DNA from: JACOZM01 sp035289385
GTDB taxonomy: Archaea; Nanobdellota; Nanobdellia; Woesearchaeales; GW2011-AR9
Direction of reading: 5' to 3'
NCBI GenBank assembly: GCA_035289385.1
Contig: DATDXI010000063.1
Coordinates: 1 to 27,412 of the forward strand
Length of the DNA stretch: 27,412 nucleotides
Both the position numbers and the translations under genes were made by a program. The notes beneath the pieces were generated by a model. It was not told the origin of the DNA, did no database searches, and saw only the letters and a list, made by a program, of their open reading frames with translations. Below, piece by piece: positions 12,222-19,912 of this stretch (the first letter of the stretch is position 1; each line of letters begins with the position of its first letter).

Positions 12222-14007
12222 CGTCCATCAGCTTTGTTTGTTTTGTTCCTTTTCTTTTTTTGGAAGGCTTCTCTTCGTCTTCATCAGATCCATCATCATC
12301 CGACTCATCATTATCTTCATCACTATCATCATCTTTTCTTTTCTTCTTTTTCGTTTCTCCAAAGTCGTCGGCTTCTTCCTCACCATTTTCTTCCTGCCCT
12401 ATCTTGGCAAATTCCTCATCATAATCTGGATTGTCGATGCCAACTTGCTCCAATTCTCCACGAGTATGCTCTAAGATCACGGCTAGATCATCTTCGACTT
12501 TCTTTTTCTGGATCTCGTCGAAGCCAATGATATCTTTTAATGCTTCCGCAACATGGGGAATATATTTTTCGATGTAGCCTCTCTTTTTGGCCTCTTCACC
12601 GATCCTTCGTTTCTTATTGACAAAGGAAGCAAGCTTTCTGCCGATCTCCTGCAGGGCCAACTTTATTTCTTTGACAATTTCAGGATAATGAGCCAATGCT
12701 TCTTTTGATTCTGAGGTGAAAGGAACCCAGACAGACGTCATATGCACGACAATAGTACAAGGCCCCATAGGAAGGCTGTTCTTGCTCTGCTGCAGCCCGT
12801 AATTTCTCCACATCGTGCTTTGGATAGCGCTGGTAATGGCGCAAGCGCCTTGCTGATACAATAATGGAACGCGGTTGGCAAAACGCATGATTCTGATAGG
12901 ACCTTCAGCTTCCTGTTCGCCGCCATAGGCTAAGCCCGCTTCAATGATAAATGGATTTCCACGATAGACACCTGGTGGTCTCGTCGATGCGCAATAAAAT
13001 TCCGCATTGATCTCTTTCCTTAACCCTTTTTCTAATTGAGCGTCAGTTATGGGGGAGATGCAATCGGTGGGAGGAGCGATAATTTTTGTCTTCTGAATTC
13101 CTTTATGGAGGCTTTCTGCCAATTCTCGGGAAATGTTTTTCGGTTTCATATTTGGCAGCAGCGAGGAATTGGCGCAGATCTCTTTCGCTGTTCCCGGACC
13201 TACGCGCACGAATTCTGTCGTCAGGAATTGCTGCAACGTGCTAGCTGCCGTCGTTTCCAGCATTCTCATCAATCTTCCCAGCTCTACTCCATAAGGATGG
13301 GGCATGATCTCTTTCGCTTCCGGAGGAAGGACTTCTACTGCTCTGGGAAAAATGATCTGTTCAGCTTCAGGGTTGGTATAAATAAAAGTGGCATGAGGGT
13401 TGACGATGGCCGTCTCTTTCAGATATTCATCGACCGACTGGCGGCCTTTGATATAATTTCCTTCCATATCAATCTCTATTCTTGTTCCGTGCTCTTTTCC
13501 TTCCCAGTCCGTTTCTTCTTCATGGATGATGTCGGGGCTGTTCGTTGACGTGTTGATCTTTAGCTTGAGAAGGTTTGCTTTTTTTCCGTTGGCGGTCTTT
13601 GATGTGATGATCGCCGGTTTTCCGGTGGTCAATTGGCCATATAATAGGGCTGCGGAAATACCTATTCCCTGCTGTCCTCTGGTAGAAGAAAGCTTATGAA
13701 ACTTTGAGCCGTAGAGCAGCTTGGCAAAGATTTTTGGAATCTGCGCCTTGATGATCCCTGGACCGTTGTCTTCCACGACCATCCTGAAACGGGATTCTTC
13801 TAGTTGAATGAGTTCTACGTTGACTTCCGGGAGGATTCTAGCTTCTTCACAGGCATCTAAAGCGTTATCTACCGCCTCCTTGACGGCGATCAATAATGCT
13901 TTCCTGGGGTTGTCAAAGCCTAATAAGTGCCTGTTTTTTTCAAAGAATTCCGAGATAGAGATGTCTCGTGCTTTCTTTGCCAGCTCTTCTGCTGTACGCT
14001 GTTCCAT
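12208..14007 (-). CDS. top6B: DNA topoisomerase VI subunit B
   Basis: This is the ATPase subunit that gates DNA passage with subunit A. The GHKL fold is complete: EAVDNALDA with N48, DNGPGI at 80-85, and STRGQQGIGISA near 108-119. The transducer domain and H2TH region follow (SLLPNMKPKN and onward), with a normal length up to about residue 540. The last 55 residues are a low-complexity mix of Asp/Glu blocks and Lys clusters (KKKKRKDDDSDEDNDES, then KPSKKRKGTK), which is unusual for the family. An AT-rich promoter (TTATATAAA, TTATAAATA on the minus strand) lies within 35 bp of the start. Confidence 0.97.
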   Translation of the reverse strand: MEQRTAEELAKKARDISISEFFEKNRHLLGFDNPRKALLIAVKEAVDNALDACEEARILPEVNVELIQLEESRFRMVVEDNGPGIIKAQIPKIFAKLLYGSKFHKLSSTRGQQGIGISAALLYGQLTTGKPAIITSKTANGKKANLLKLKINTSTNSPDIIHEEETDWEGKEHGTRIEIDMEGNYIKGRQSVDEYLKETAIVNPHATFIYTNPEAEQIIFPRAVEVLPPEAKEIMPHPYGVELGRLMRMLETTAASTLQQFLTTEFVRVGPGTAKEICANSSLLPNMKPKNISRELAESLHKGIQKTKIIAPPTDCISPITDAQLEKGLRKEINAEFYCASTRPPGVYRGNPFIIEAGLAYGGEQEAEGPIRIMRFANRVPLLYQQGACAITSAIQSTMWRNYGLQQSKNSLPMGPCTIVVHMTSVWVPFTSESKEALAHYPEIVKEIKLALQEIGRKLASFVNKKRRIGEEAKKRGYIEKYIPHVAEALKDIIGFDEIQKKKVEDDLAVILEHTRGELEQVGIDNPDYDEEFAKIGQEENGEEEADDFGETKKKKRKDDDSDEDNDESDDDGSDEDEEKPSKKRKGTKQTKLMDDGED

Positions 14008-14104
14008 AAGCCTAGAAGTTTATATAATATTTATAAGGGTTGTGGTAAGTGTTTCTTTTCCGTGTGAAAAATGAGCTGAATCTGTCGATGGGATACGATC
14101 TATC

Positions 14105-14776
14105 TCATATTTTTATTCCTTTTTTTCCTATCAAGTCTGATCTCCTTTTTTCTTCTTGCTCTCTCTGCTCTTGAGCTTTGATGATAGAATCCTGGTGGTC
14201 TTTTATGTACTGCTGTGCACTCTTTATTTTCTTTTCAGCGTTTCCTCTGATACGTTCTTTGAATTGTCTTATGTCTTCTAGAGGATCTTTTGTGTTTTCC
14301 ATATAAAAGTGGCCGTCGTGAGGGAAGACGATTATTCTTGGGCGGTATTCATCACTACTACCCCACCCCTCTGTTTTCTCATGAGGTTCACCTTTCAATA
14401 CAAGTTGATGTTCTTCTGCTTGCATACTTGCCGAAAATAACCTACGTCTAGTGGTCATTATATCTCTTCTACGGAGGTATTCCATTATTCTTCCGGAGGT
14501 ATTGTCTACAAAATGAACAGGGAGAAAGTCATAATGTTGGTTAGTAGAATCTGAATCTGGATCAGGATGAGTGCCCAATGAAAAATATCCGCCTGTTCTT
14601 CCTAAATAGGGTAATAGTTCTCGAATATGTTTACGATTTTCATAATTAGGGATATCGGGGAGCATTCCCACATAAGTAAACACCTCTGGCAATTTCAGAA
14701 ATGCTTCATGCCTGGCAATTTCCGCTTCCAATTGAGAAACTTTGCTATGGTCAAATCTGGTGTCCGCCGACGTCAT
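14105..14776 (-). CDS. Unrecognised soluble protein with a coiled-coil C terminus
   Basis: These 223 residues include a short N-terminal helix (SKVSQLEAEIARHEAFL), a middle of mixed strands with YFSLGTHPDPDSDS and IIVFPHDGHFYMENT, and from about residue 165 a long charged helix (FKERIRGNAEKKIKSAQQYI... to KRRSDLIG) that should be coiled coil. There is no signal peptide or membrane segment. I recognise no family. It lies 97 bp upstream of top6B on the same strand. A TATA-like TTTTTAAAG on the minus strand lies about 25 bp before the start. Confidence 0.6.
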   Translation of the reverse strand: MTSADTRFDHSKVSQLEAEIARHEAFLKLPEVFTYVGMLPDIPNYENRKHIRELLPYLGRTGGYFSLGTHPDPDSDSTNQHYDFLPVHFVDNTSGRIMEYLRRRDIMTTRRRLFSASMQAEEHQLVLKGEPHEKTEGWGSSDEYRPRIIVFPHDGHFYMENTKDPLEDIRQFKERIRGNAEKKIKSAQQYIKDHQDSIIKAQEQREQEEKRRSDLIGKKGIKI

Positions 14777-15006
14777 CTATTACTAAAATATCTTGTACTT
14801 TAAAAACTGTTCACTAAAAAGGAATAAATAGGTTGTTTACACGTTAAGCATAGTATGCTTTGATATCTTTAATCTTGATTCCTCTTTTTAACTTGAAGTC
14901 TTCTCTTTGTTGTTTGATGGCCCAATATACTCAAAGCTCTTTTTAAAACCCTCCCTGTAATTATTCTATATATTTTTCAAAAATATACCCTTAATCTTCC
15001 AAAACC
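14777..15006. other. Intergenic stretch without a recognisable gene
   Basis: This is an AT-rich gap between the divergent unknown gene and the ATP synthase promoter. It holds a 7-bp hairpin (AAGCATA-G-TATGCTT, near 14846-14860) and several T-runs. Short open frames on the minus strand around 14860-14940 look protein-like but have stops and no start. I see no gene. Confidence 0.4.
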
Positions 15007-15014
15007 TTTAAATA
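15007..15014 (+). promoter_or_regulatory. TATA-like box of the ATP synthase operon
   Basis: TTTAAATA is the best TATA match upstream of atpH. Transcription would begin near 15035-15040, leaving an untranslated leader of about 175 nt. Confidence 0.5.
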
Positions 15015-15115
15015 CGCCCTTCAGGGAATTTGAAAAAAAGAAAGAATAAGAAGACTGTGAGGTTAACAAAGTTATTATCATTATCAGTGGGCTAAGTTAA
15101 GCATTCCCAACAGTT

Positions 15116-15211
15116 GACGATTGCTTTACCAAAATATCTTGGTAAGGGTCGTCTAGTGGGATCAAGCTGAAGGCGAGTGTCCCACCTTTGATGATAGCTT
15201 TACTAAAGCTA
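15116..15211 (+). promoter_or_regulatory. Structured leader of the ATP synthase operon: three hairpins
   Basis: Hairpin 1 (15116-15153) has GACGA/TCGTC below CTTTACCAA/TTGGTAAGG. Hairpin 2 (15156-15185) has GTGGGA/TCCCAC. Hairpin 3 (15195-15211) has TAGCTTT/AAAGCTA and takes in the A of the atpH start codon. No strong ribosome site is present. Control of translation or a conserved RNA element is possible. I do not recognise it as a named riboswitch. Confidence 0.5.
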
Positions 15212-15525
15212 TGGATGAAGTCAAAGAAGTGTTACAGGCGGAAGAAGAAGCTGAAACAATAATTTCTCGAGCCAAGCAAGAGGCAGAAAAGATAATCTCT
15301 AAAGCAAAACAGGCTGCTTTAGAGCAGGTTGCTCAGGAAAAAGAGGCTATCGCCAAGGATCTGGATAAGCGCCTGAAAGAAAAAGTCAAGCAGCTGGAGC
15401 AAGAACAAAAGACAATTCTTCAGGAAGCACAATCACATTCTAAAGACCTGCAGAGAATGGCAGCAAAAAATAGAGAAAAGGCAGAGCGCATCTTACTAGA
15501 GAGAATTCTTGCCGGGAAGGATTAA
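15211..15525 (+). CDS. atpH: A-type ATP synthase peripheral-stalk subunit H
   Basis: The 104 residues are a single charged helix rich in Ala, Glu, Lys and Gln (EEEAETIISRAKQEAEKIISKAKQ), which pairs with subunit E to form the peripheral stalk of the archaeal ATP synthase. The hendecad-like repeat of AEKIISKAK is typical of subunit H/G. ATG 15211 is the only start between the stop at 15154 and the conserved region. It begins the operon H-I-K-E-C-F-A-B-D, with 2 bp to atpI. The start codon lies in the third leader hairpin, so initiation may be controlled. Confidence 0.85.
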   Translation: MDEVKEVLQAEEEAETIISRAKQEAEKIISKAKQAALEQVAQEKEAIAKDLDKRLKEKVKQLEQEQKTILQEAQSHSKDLQRMAAKNREKAERILLERILAGKD

Positions 15526-15527
15526 GG

Positions 15528-17489
15528 ATGGTTGTTCCTGAACGGATGGTAAAGTGCAGGATTCTGGCGCCGAAAGCCTATCTGTCAAAAGTCATCAATA
15601 GTCTTTATGATCTGGGATTGTATCACATCACTCCCCATCTGAAAGGAGAGCAAGCGTTAGATATCGGCGCTCCATTAGCTGATGCGGAGGAATTGTCGCG
15701 GCTGTTAGTCCTTCTGCGGAAAATTCTGGCAAAGTATCCCGAGATATCTGCACGGCATCACGACAGTTCTTCAATCTCTTCCTTGCCTCCGCTTCCCGAG
15801 ATTATCTCTACTGTCGAGCGCGCTTTTGCAGAAGTGACAGAAATTGAGGAAAAGGTTCAACGACTGCAGCAACGGCAAGAGTCTGTCCAAGGAACATTGG
15901 TGGCACTGGCTATTTTGCAGCATCTCAACATTGATATCATTCAATTAAAGAGATCAAAAGCATTGACCTATTTCTTTGGCACGATCGCCAAAACAGAAGG
16001 CTTAGAGGAAGCCTTGCAAAAAGTTAGTGATGACTGTTCGTTGGCGAAAAATTCCAAGTATCTGCTGTTGGTGGGCAGAAAAGAAGATGAAGATCGTTTT
16101 ACTGCAGTCCTTCAAGATTTTGGATATCAAGCCTTTGCATTTGATCTTGATGCAGGAAGCAGCCAGAAAGACATTGCTGCCAGAAAGATGGAACTAAAAG
16201 AAATCAAGGAAGAGCAGCAAGTGTTAGAGCGGCAGCATCTTGCGCTGAAATCAGAGTTATCTCCTTTAGCGGATCTTGCCTATCACATCCAAGAAGAGAT
16301 CAGAAAACAGGAATTACCTTTGCATTTTGCTGTGACGAAAAGCTCGTTTGTGGCAGAAGGATGGATCCCTAAGGCAGATGCAGACAATGTCAAAAAATTG
16401 TTGGAAAGCGTTACGAGCAAAAAAATAAGTGTTGTATTTTCTGATCCTGATCATCACGAATCACCCCCTGTGAAGCTGAAGAATAAAATCTTAGTAACAC
16501 CATTTGAATTTTTGCTTCGTCTCTACGACCTGCCAAAATATCAGGAGATCGATCCATCATCATTATTATTTTTAACATTCCCTCTGTTCTTCGGCATCAT
16601 GCTGGGAGATATAGGCTATGGGCTAGTTTTGTTATTTGTGTTTCTCCATCTGAAGAAAAAAATCCCTGCTTTGGGGCAGTTGGCGAGCGTGTTAGTGTTT
16701 GCTGCTGCTGTTTCCATCATCTTTGGCTTTGTATTTGGAGAATTTTTTGGATTTGAGCATGTGAGCGTGGAAACGGGTGAGAAATTATGCGATACTCTGG
16801 GCATCTGTTTGCCACAAGCGGAGCTGCATGCTCATGGGCAAGTTATTGAGGTTGCTGATTTCCCTCGATTATTAAATAGGGCGCATGGACATACAGAACT
16901 GTTCGGCTTTGAGGTCCTCACCATTCTTGTTATTGGAGCGATCATCGGATTTATTCACTTAAATTTAGGATTCTTGTTTGGTTTTATCAATGAATATCAT
17001 CATCACGGCTTTATGCACGCTTTTTTGGCCAAGATCAGCTGGATGGTCATTGAGGCAGGGATCATCGTTGCGGTCTTATCAAAGACGGGCATCTTCCTGC
17101 CAGTGATGGTATGGATAGGGATAGCACTTGCAGTCATAGGAGTGGTGATGCTGGGTAAAGGAGAAGGCATCCAAGGTATTGTTGAGCTTCCCTCACTTTT
17201 TTCCAATATGTTAAGCTACATGCGTCTCGGGGCAGTAGGATTGGCAAGCGTGGGATTAGCTGTTGTCGTCAATGAAGAATTAGCCATGCCCTTCATCGAG
17301 AAAGGCGGCGTGTTTATCCTGATAGGGATACTGATCATGCTGCTCGGCCACGGAATCAACATTCTATTAGGAGTTATCGGACCTTTTTTACATGGGGTAC
17401 GATTACATTACGTTGAGTTTTTCAGCAAATTTTTTCAAGGAGGAGGGAAGGAATATACGCCTTTCACAAAAAGCGATAAGCAAGAATGA
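15528..17489 (+). CDS. atpI: A-type ATP synthase subunit I (a)
   Basis: This is the 653-residue subunit that carries ions past the c-ring. The N-terminal half (to about residue 335) is cytoplasmic, with long helices (ERAFAEVTEIEEKVQRLQQR and others) that attach to the stalks. The C-terminal half has about seven or eight membrane helices. It starts with FEFLLRLYDLPKYQEIDPSSLL and FPLFFGIMLGDIGYGL, ends with GPFLHGVRLHYVEFFSKFF, and includes LSYMRLGAVGLAS near residue 564, whose Arg is the one essential for ion transfer. Full length for the family. It starts 2 bp after atpH. Confidence 0.96.
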   Translation: MVVPERMVKCRILAPKAYLSKVINSLYDLGLYHITPHLKGEQALDIGAPLADAEELSRLLVLLRKILAKYPEISARHHDSSSISSLPPLPEIISTVERAFAEVTEIEEKVQRLQQRQESVQGTLVALAILQHLNIDIIQLKRSKALTYFFGTIAKTEGLEEALQKVSDDCSLAKNSKYLLLVGRKEDEDRFTAVLQDFGYQAFAFDLDAGSSQKDIAARKMELKEIKEEQQVLERQHLALKSELSPLADLAYHIQEEIRKQELPLHFAVTKSSFVAEGWIPKADADNVKKLLESVTSKKISVVFSDPDHHESPPVKLKNKILVTPFEFLLRLYDLPKYQEIDPSSLLFLTFPLFFGIMLGDIGYGLVLLFVFLHLKKKIPALGQLASVLVFAAAVSIIFGFVFGEFFGFEHVSVETGEKLCDTLGICLPQAELHAHGQVIEVADFPRLLNRAHGHTELFGFEVLTILVIGAIIGFIHLNLGFLFGFINEYHHHGFMHAFLAKISWMVIEAGIIVAVLSKTGIFLPVMVWIGIALAVIGVVMLGKGEGIQGIVELPSLFSNMLSYMRLGAVGLASVGLAVVVNEELAMPFIEKGGVFILIGILIMLLGHGINILLGVIGPFLHGVRLHYVEFFSKFFQGGGKEYTPFTKSDKQE

Positions 17490-17614
17490 GAATGAGATAA
17501 GGAATAAAAAAAGAAATGAAAAAAACTGATTAAAAGAGATATGATAAACGAAATAAACAGGATGAATATGATAAGCAGAATACATCAAATAAACAAGAAT
17601 AGGAGGTATGAAAT
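17490..17614 (+). promoter_or_regulatory. Purine-rich spacer with strong ribosome site before atpK
   Basis: The 125-nt gap is rich in A and G with few C. It has no stable structure that I can see, and ends in AGGAGGT (17601-17607) 7 nt before the atpK start. It may keep the c-subunit site open for heavy translation. A separate promoter is not obvious. Confidence 0.45.
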
Positions 17615-17836
17615 ATGGCAGAAGCTGGATTAATAGCTATCGGTGCTGGGCTAGCTATCGGATTGTCCGCCTTGGCAGCAGCTTGGGCAGAGAGTGCGAT
17701 CGGAACGGCAGCAGTAGGTGCGATGGCAGAGAAAGAGAGCCTTTTTGGTAAAGGGTTGATCTTGACCGTCATCCCAGAAACATTGGTCATTTTTGGGCTG
17801 GTTATAGCAATCTTGATCATCGGATTGGCAGGATAA
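17615..17836 (+). CDS. atpK: A-type ATP synthase subunit K (c-ring proteolipid)
   Basis: The 73 residues form one hairpin of two membrane helices (about 4-36 and 47-72) joined by the polar loop AMAEKESLFGKG. IPETLVIFGLV carries the ion-binding Glu55. Helix 1 has WAESAIG with Glu26 at the site often occupied by Gln or Glu in archaeal c subunits. Whether it moves protons or sodium cannot be settled by eye. A single-hairpin size implies a ring of many copies. The strong Shine-Dalgarno site just upstream fits the high copy number needed. Confidence 0.96.
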   Translation: MAEAGLIAIGAGLAIGLSALAAAWAESAIGTAAVGAMAEKESLFGKGLILTVIPETLVIFGLVIAILIIGLAG

Positions 17837-17880
17837 GGAAAAGAGATTTTTTTTATCTCTCTTTATCCTGGAGGAAACCT

Positions 17881-18432
17881 ATGGGATTAGATAATGTAAA
17901 AGAAGAAATCATTGAGGAAGCGGAAGAGAAAGCTGTTGCTCTCCTCAAAGAAGCGAAAAGTGAAGCGCAGGCAATCAAGGATGCGGCGAAGCAGGAAATA
18001 AGCTTGTATAAGAAAGATGCGGATGCTAAACAGAAGCAGATGGTAGAAACGATGAGCAGGAAGATGCTGGCTCAGGCAAGATTTGATGCTCAACGCATGC
18101 TGATGAATTCCCGAAAAGAGAGCATTCAAGCGATTGTCGCTGCTGTCCAAGAGAAGCTCTCCCACTTAGGAAAAGCAGAGAGAAAAGAATTTTTACAGAA
18201 GCTGCTGGGGCAAGCTCAACAAGAGATGACGGTAGCTAAAGTTCACGTCAATAAACAGGATATCCCCTTGCTTAGCGGTGTTGCTGTTTTTCCCGCAGAG
18301 ATCAGTGGAGGATTGCTTGCGGTAAATAAAGAAGGGACGATCAGCATGGACTTCAGCTCCGATGCATTGTTGAAAGAAGCGCAGCAGGAATCGCTTGTCG
18401 AATTGAGCGGGGTGTTGTTTGGGAAGCGCTGA
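17881..18432 (+). CDS. atpE: A-type ATP synthase peripheral-stalk subunit E
   Basis: The N-terminal half is a long charged helix (EEIIEEAEEKAVALLKEAKSEAQAIK... to MSRKMLAQARFDAQRMLMNSRKE), and the second half is a small alpha/beta head that binds the catalytic subunits (GGLLAVNKEGTISMDFSSDALL). At 183 residues it is typical of subunit E, the partner of subunit H. GGAGG in CTGGAGGAAACCT gives a good ribosome site before ATG 17881. It follows atpK by 44 bp. Confidence 0.93.
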   Translation: MGLDNVKEEIIEEAEEKAVALLKEAKSEAQAIKDAAKQEISLYKKDADAKQKQMVETMSRKMLAQARFDAQRMLMNSRKESIQAIVAAVQEKLSHLGKAERKEFLQKLLGQAQQEMTVAKVHVNKQDIPLLSGVAVFPAEISGGLLAVNKEGTISMDFSSDALLKEAQQESLVELSGVLFGKR

Positions 18433-18451
18433 ATCTTCGGCATATCATCCG

Positions 18452-19498
18452 ATGCATCAGGACGATCAGAAAATGATCCATGTGGGGTTTTCTCCGTATA
18501 CTTATGCTCGTGTTGCCGTCATGAAATCTTTTTTGTTCAAGAAAGAGGATTATGATCGAGTCCTGAAGATGGGACCAAATGAATTATTGCGTTTTCTACA
18601 GGACAGCCATTATAAGCAGGAGATCGATGAATATCACGTCGGTGCTCATGGAGTGAAGATGATCGACCAGGCCTTGCAGGCAAACCTGATGAGGAATTTC
18701 CGTAAGCTCTATCAGATATCTGATGCGGGGATGCAGAAGGTGTTGGCAAATTATTTCTGGAAATATGATGTTCAGAACATCAAGACTATCATCCGGGGAA
18801 AATATGCTCATCTCCCTTCTTCAGAGATCGAGCCTTTATTGTTCGATTCAGTCAATTTTTCAAAAGAATTTCTTCAAGAGCTGTTGAAAAAAAATACTAT
18901 GGAAGAAGTGGTGAAGAGCTTATCCTTTCTAAAAAAGAAAGCATTCCATCACGATCAATTATTTGAGGTGGAAAATGCTTTAGACCAGCACTCCATCCAG
19001 ACGATGCTTCAATTTGCTGCACGCTTGAGAGGCCAAGGGAAGGTTGTGAAATCATTTTTGCAGCAGGAAGCTGACCTTGCCAATATCAGAACACTGTTGC
19101 GGATGAAGAGCAGTGGCATCGCTGATAGCAGATCAGGATCATCTGAAAAAGGGCTTTTAGAGAAGTATCTCGTCCATCCTTCTTCCTTGGTTAAAAAGCT
19201 GGCAGCCAAGAAAACCGTTGAAGAGATCGTTCGAGAATTGCGGAAGCATAAATATACTCTATTAGCTGGAGATGAAAAAGACCTTTTGGAAAGATTGGAG
19301 ATAGACATAGATGTTGCTCTTCTTCGCAAGAGCTCCTTGCTTGTCCATCAGCATGTTCTCAGCGCCAATTATATCTTAGGCTATCTCTTTGCGAAAGAAA
19401 TAGAAGTGAAAAACCTGTTAACGCTGATAAAAGGAAAAAAATTAGAGATCCGCCCAGAATATCTTGAGCAGCTCTTAATCATCGGAGGATCTTCATGA
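18452..19498 (+). CDS. atpC: A-type ATP synthase subunit C
   Basis: This is the funnel-shaped all-helical subunit that joins the central stalk to the c-ring. FSPYTYARVAVMKSFLF, then NELLRFLQDSHYKQEIDEY and SANYILGYLFAKEIEVKNLLTLIKGKK are typical of the C/d family, and the C terminus is the conserved end helix. The frame is open back to 18419, but the ATG at 18452 or the ATG at 18473 (MIHVGFSPYTYARV) is more likely to be the real start, giving about 342-349 residues. Its stop overlaps the start of atpF by 4 bp (ATGA). Confidence 0.92.
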   Translation: MHQDDQKMIHVGFSPYTYARVAVMKSFLFKKEDYDRVLKMGPNELLRFLQDSHYKQEIDEYHVGAHGVKMIDQALQANLMRNFRKLYQISDAGMQKVLANYFWKYDVQNIKTIIRGKYAHLPSSEIEPLLFDSVNFSKEFLQELLKKNTMEEVVKSLSFLKKKAFHHDQLFEVENALDQHSIQTMLQFAARLRGQGKVVKSFLQQEADLANIRTLLRMKSSGIADSRSGSSEKGLLEKYLVHPSSLVKKLAAKKTVEEIVRELRKHKYTLLAGDEKDLLERLEIDIDVALLRKSSLLVHQHVLSANYILGYLFAKEIEVKNLLTLIKGKKLEIRPEYLEQLLIIGGSS

Positions 19499-19815
19499 AA
19501 GACATAGCCATCCTGGGAAGGTCAGAATTCACGCTGGGATTTCGCTTGGTGGGGATCAGAAAGGTTATTGATGTTTCTGACCAGAGTGATCCTTCTCCGG
19601 AAATGAATGTGTTGCTGGCTGATCAAACTCTCGGCATTGTTGTTGTGGAAGATGCTCTCATGGCGGGGCTTGATGATTATACGAAAGAAAAAGCGGTGAA
19701 TTCCCTAAGCCCAGTTGTTGTCGTCGTTGGCAAAGAAGCACGCCAGGATGAACTACGAAAGATGATCATCCAATCTATCGGTGTCGATCTGATGAAGGAT
19801 GAAGAGAAAGGCTGA
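19495..19815 (+). CDS. atpF: A-type ATP synthase subunit F
   Basis: This is a small Rossmann-like subunit of the central stalk. The protein starts IAILGRSEFTLGFRLVGI, has LADQTLGIVVVEDALM in the middle and PVVVVVGKEARQDELRKMI towards the end, as expected for a subunit F of about 100 residues (106 here). The last helix contacts the catalytic head and regulates ATPase activity. It shares an ATGA overlap with atpC. Confidence 0.94.
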   Translation: MKDIAILGRSEFTLGFRLVGIRKVIDVSDQSDPSPEMNVLLADQTLGIVVVEDALMAGLDDYTKEKAVNSLSPVVVVVGKEARQDELRKMIIQSIGVDLMKDEEKG

Positions 19816-19912
19816 AAAGAAATGATGAATGATGAGATGATAAGAGAGCAGAAATTTGAGAGGAAGATCATGATGAATAGTAGAGAGATAAACTCAGAAT
19901 GAGAAAAGGTGA
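19816..19912 (+). promoter_or_regulatory. Purine-rich spacer before atpA
   Basis: The 97-nt gap is rich in A and G and nearly free of C, like the one before atpK, and ends in an AGGTGA ribosome site just before the start. No hairpin is seen. Confidence 0.4.

Noticed and set aside
12208..14007. Several long plus-strand frames opposite top6B and top6A
   Set aside because: They are shadows of the strongly conserved minus-strand genes and have low-complexity or unconvincing translations.
14860..14945. Gene remnant on the minus strand (frames reading like LSILGHQTTKRRLQVKKRNQD)
   Set aside because: Short, with no start codon or homologous family I recognise. It may be chance.
15116..15211. A tRNA or named riboswitch in the ATP synthase leader
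   Set aside because: No cloverleaf arms or T-loop are found, and no riboswitch consensus known to me matches.
18419..18451. TTG start of atpC overlapping atpE
   Set aside because: The added residues are unlike subunit C. In-frame ATGs at 18452 and 18473 lie before the conserved region.
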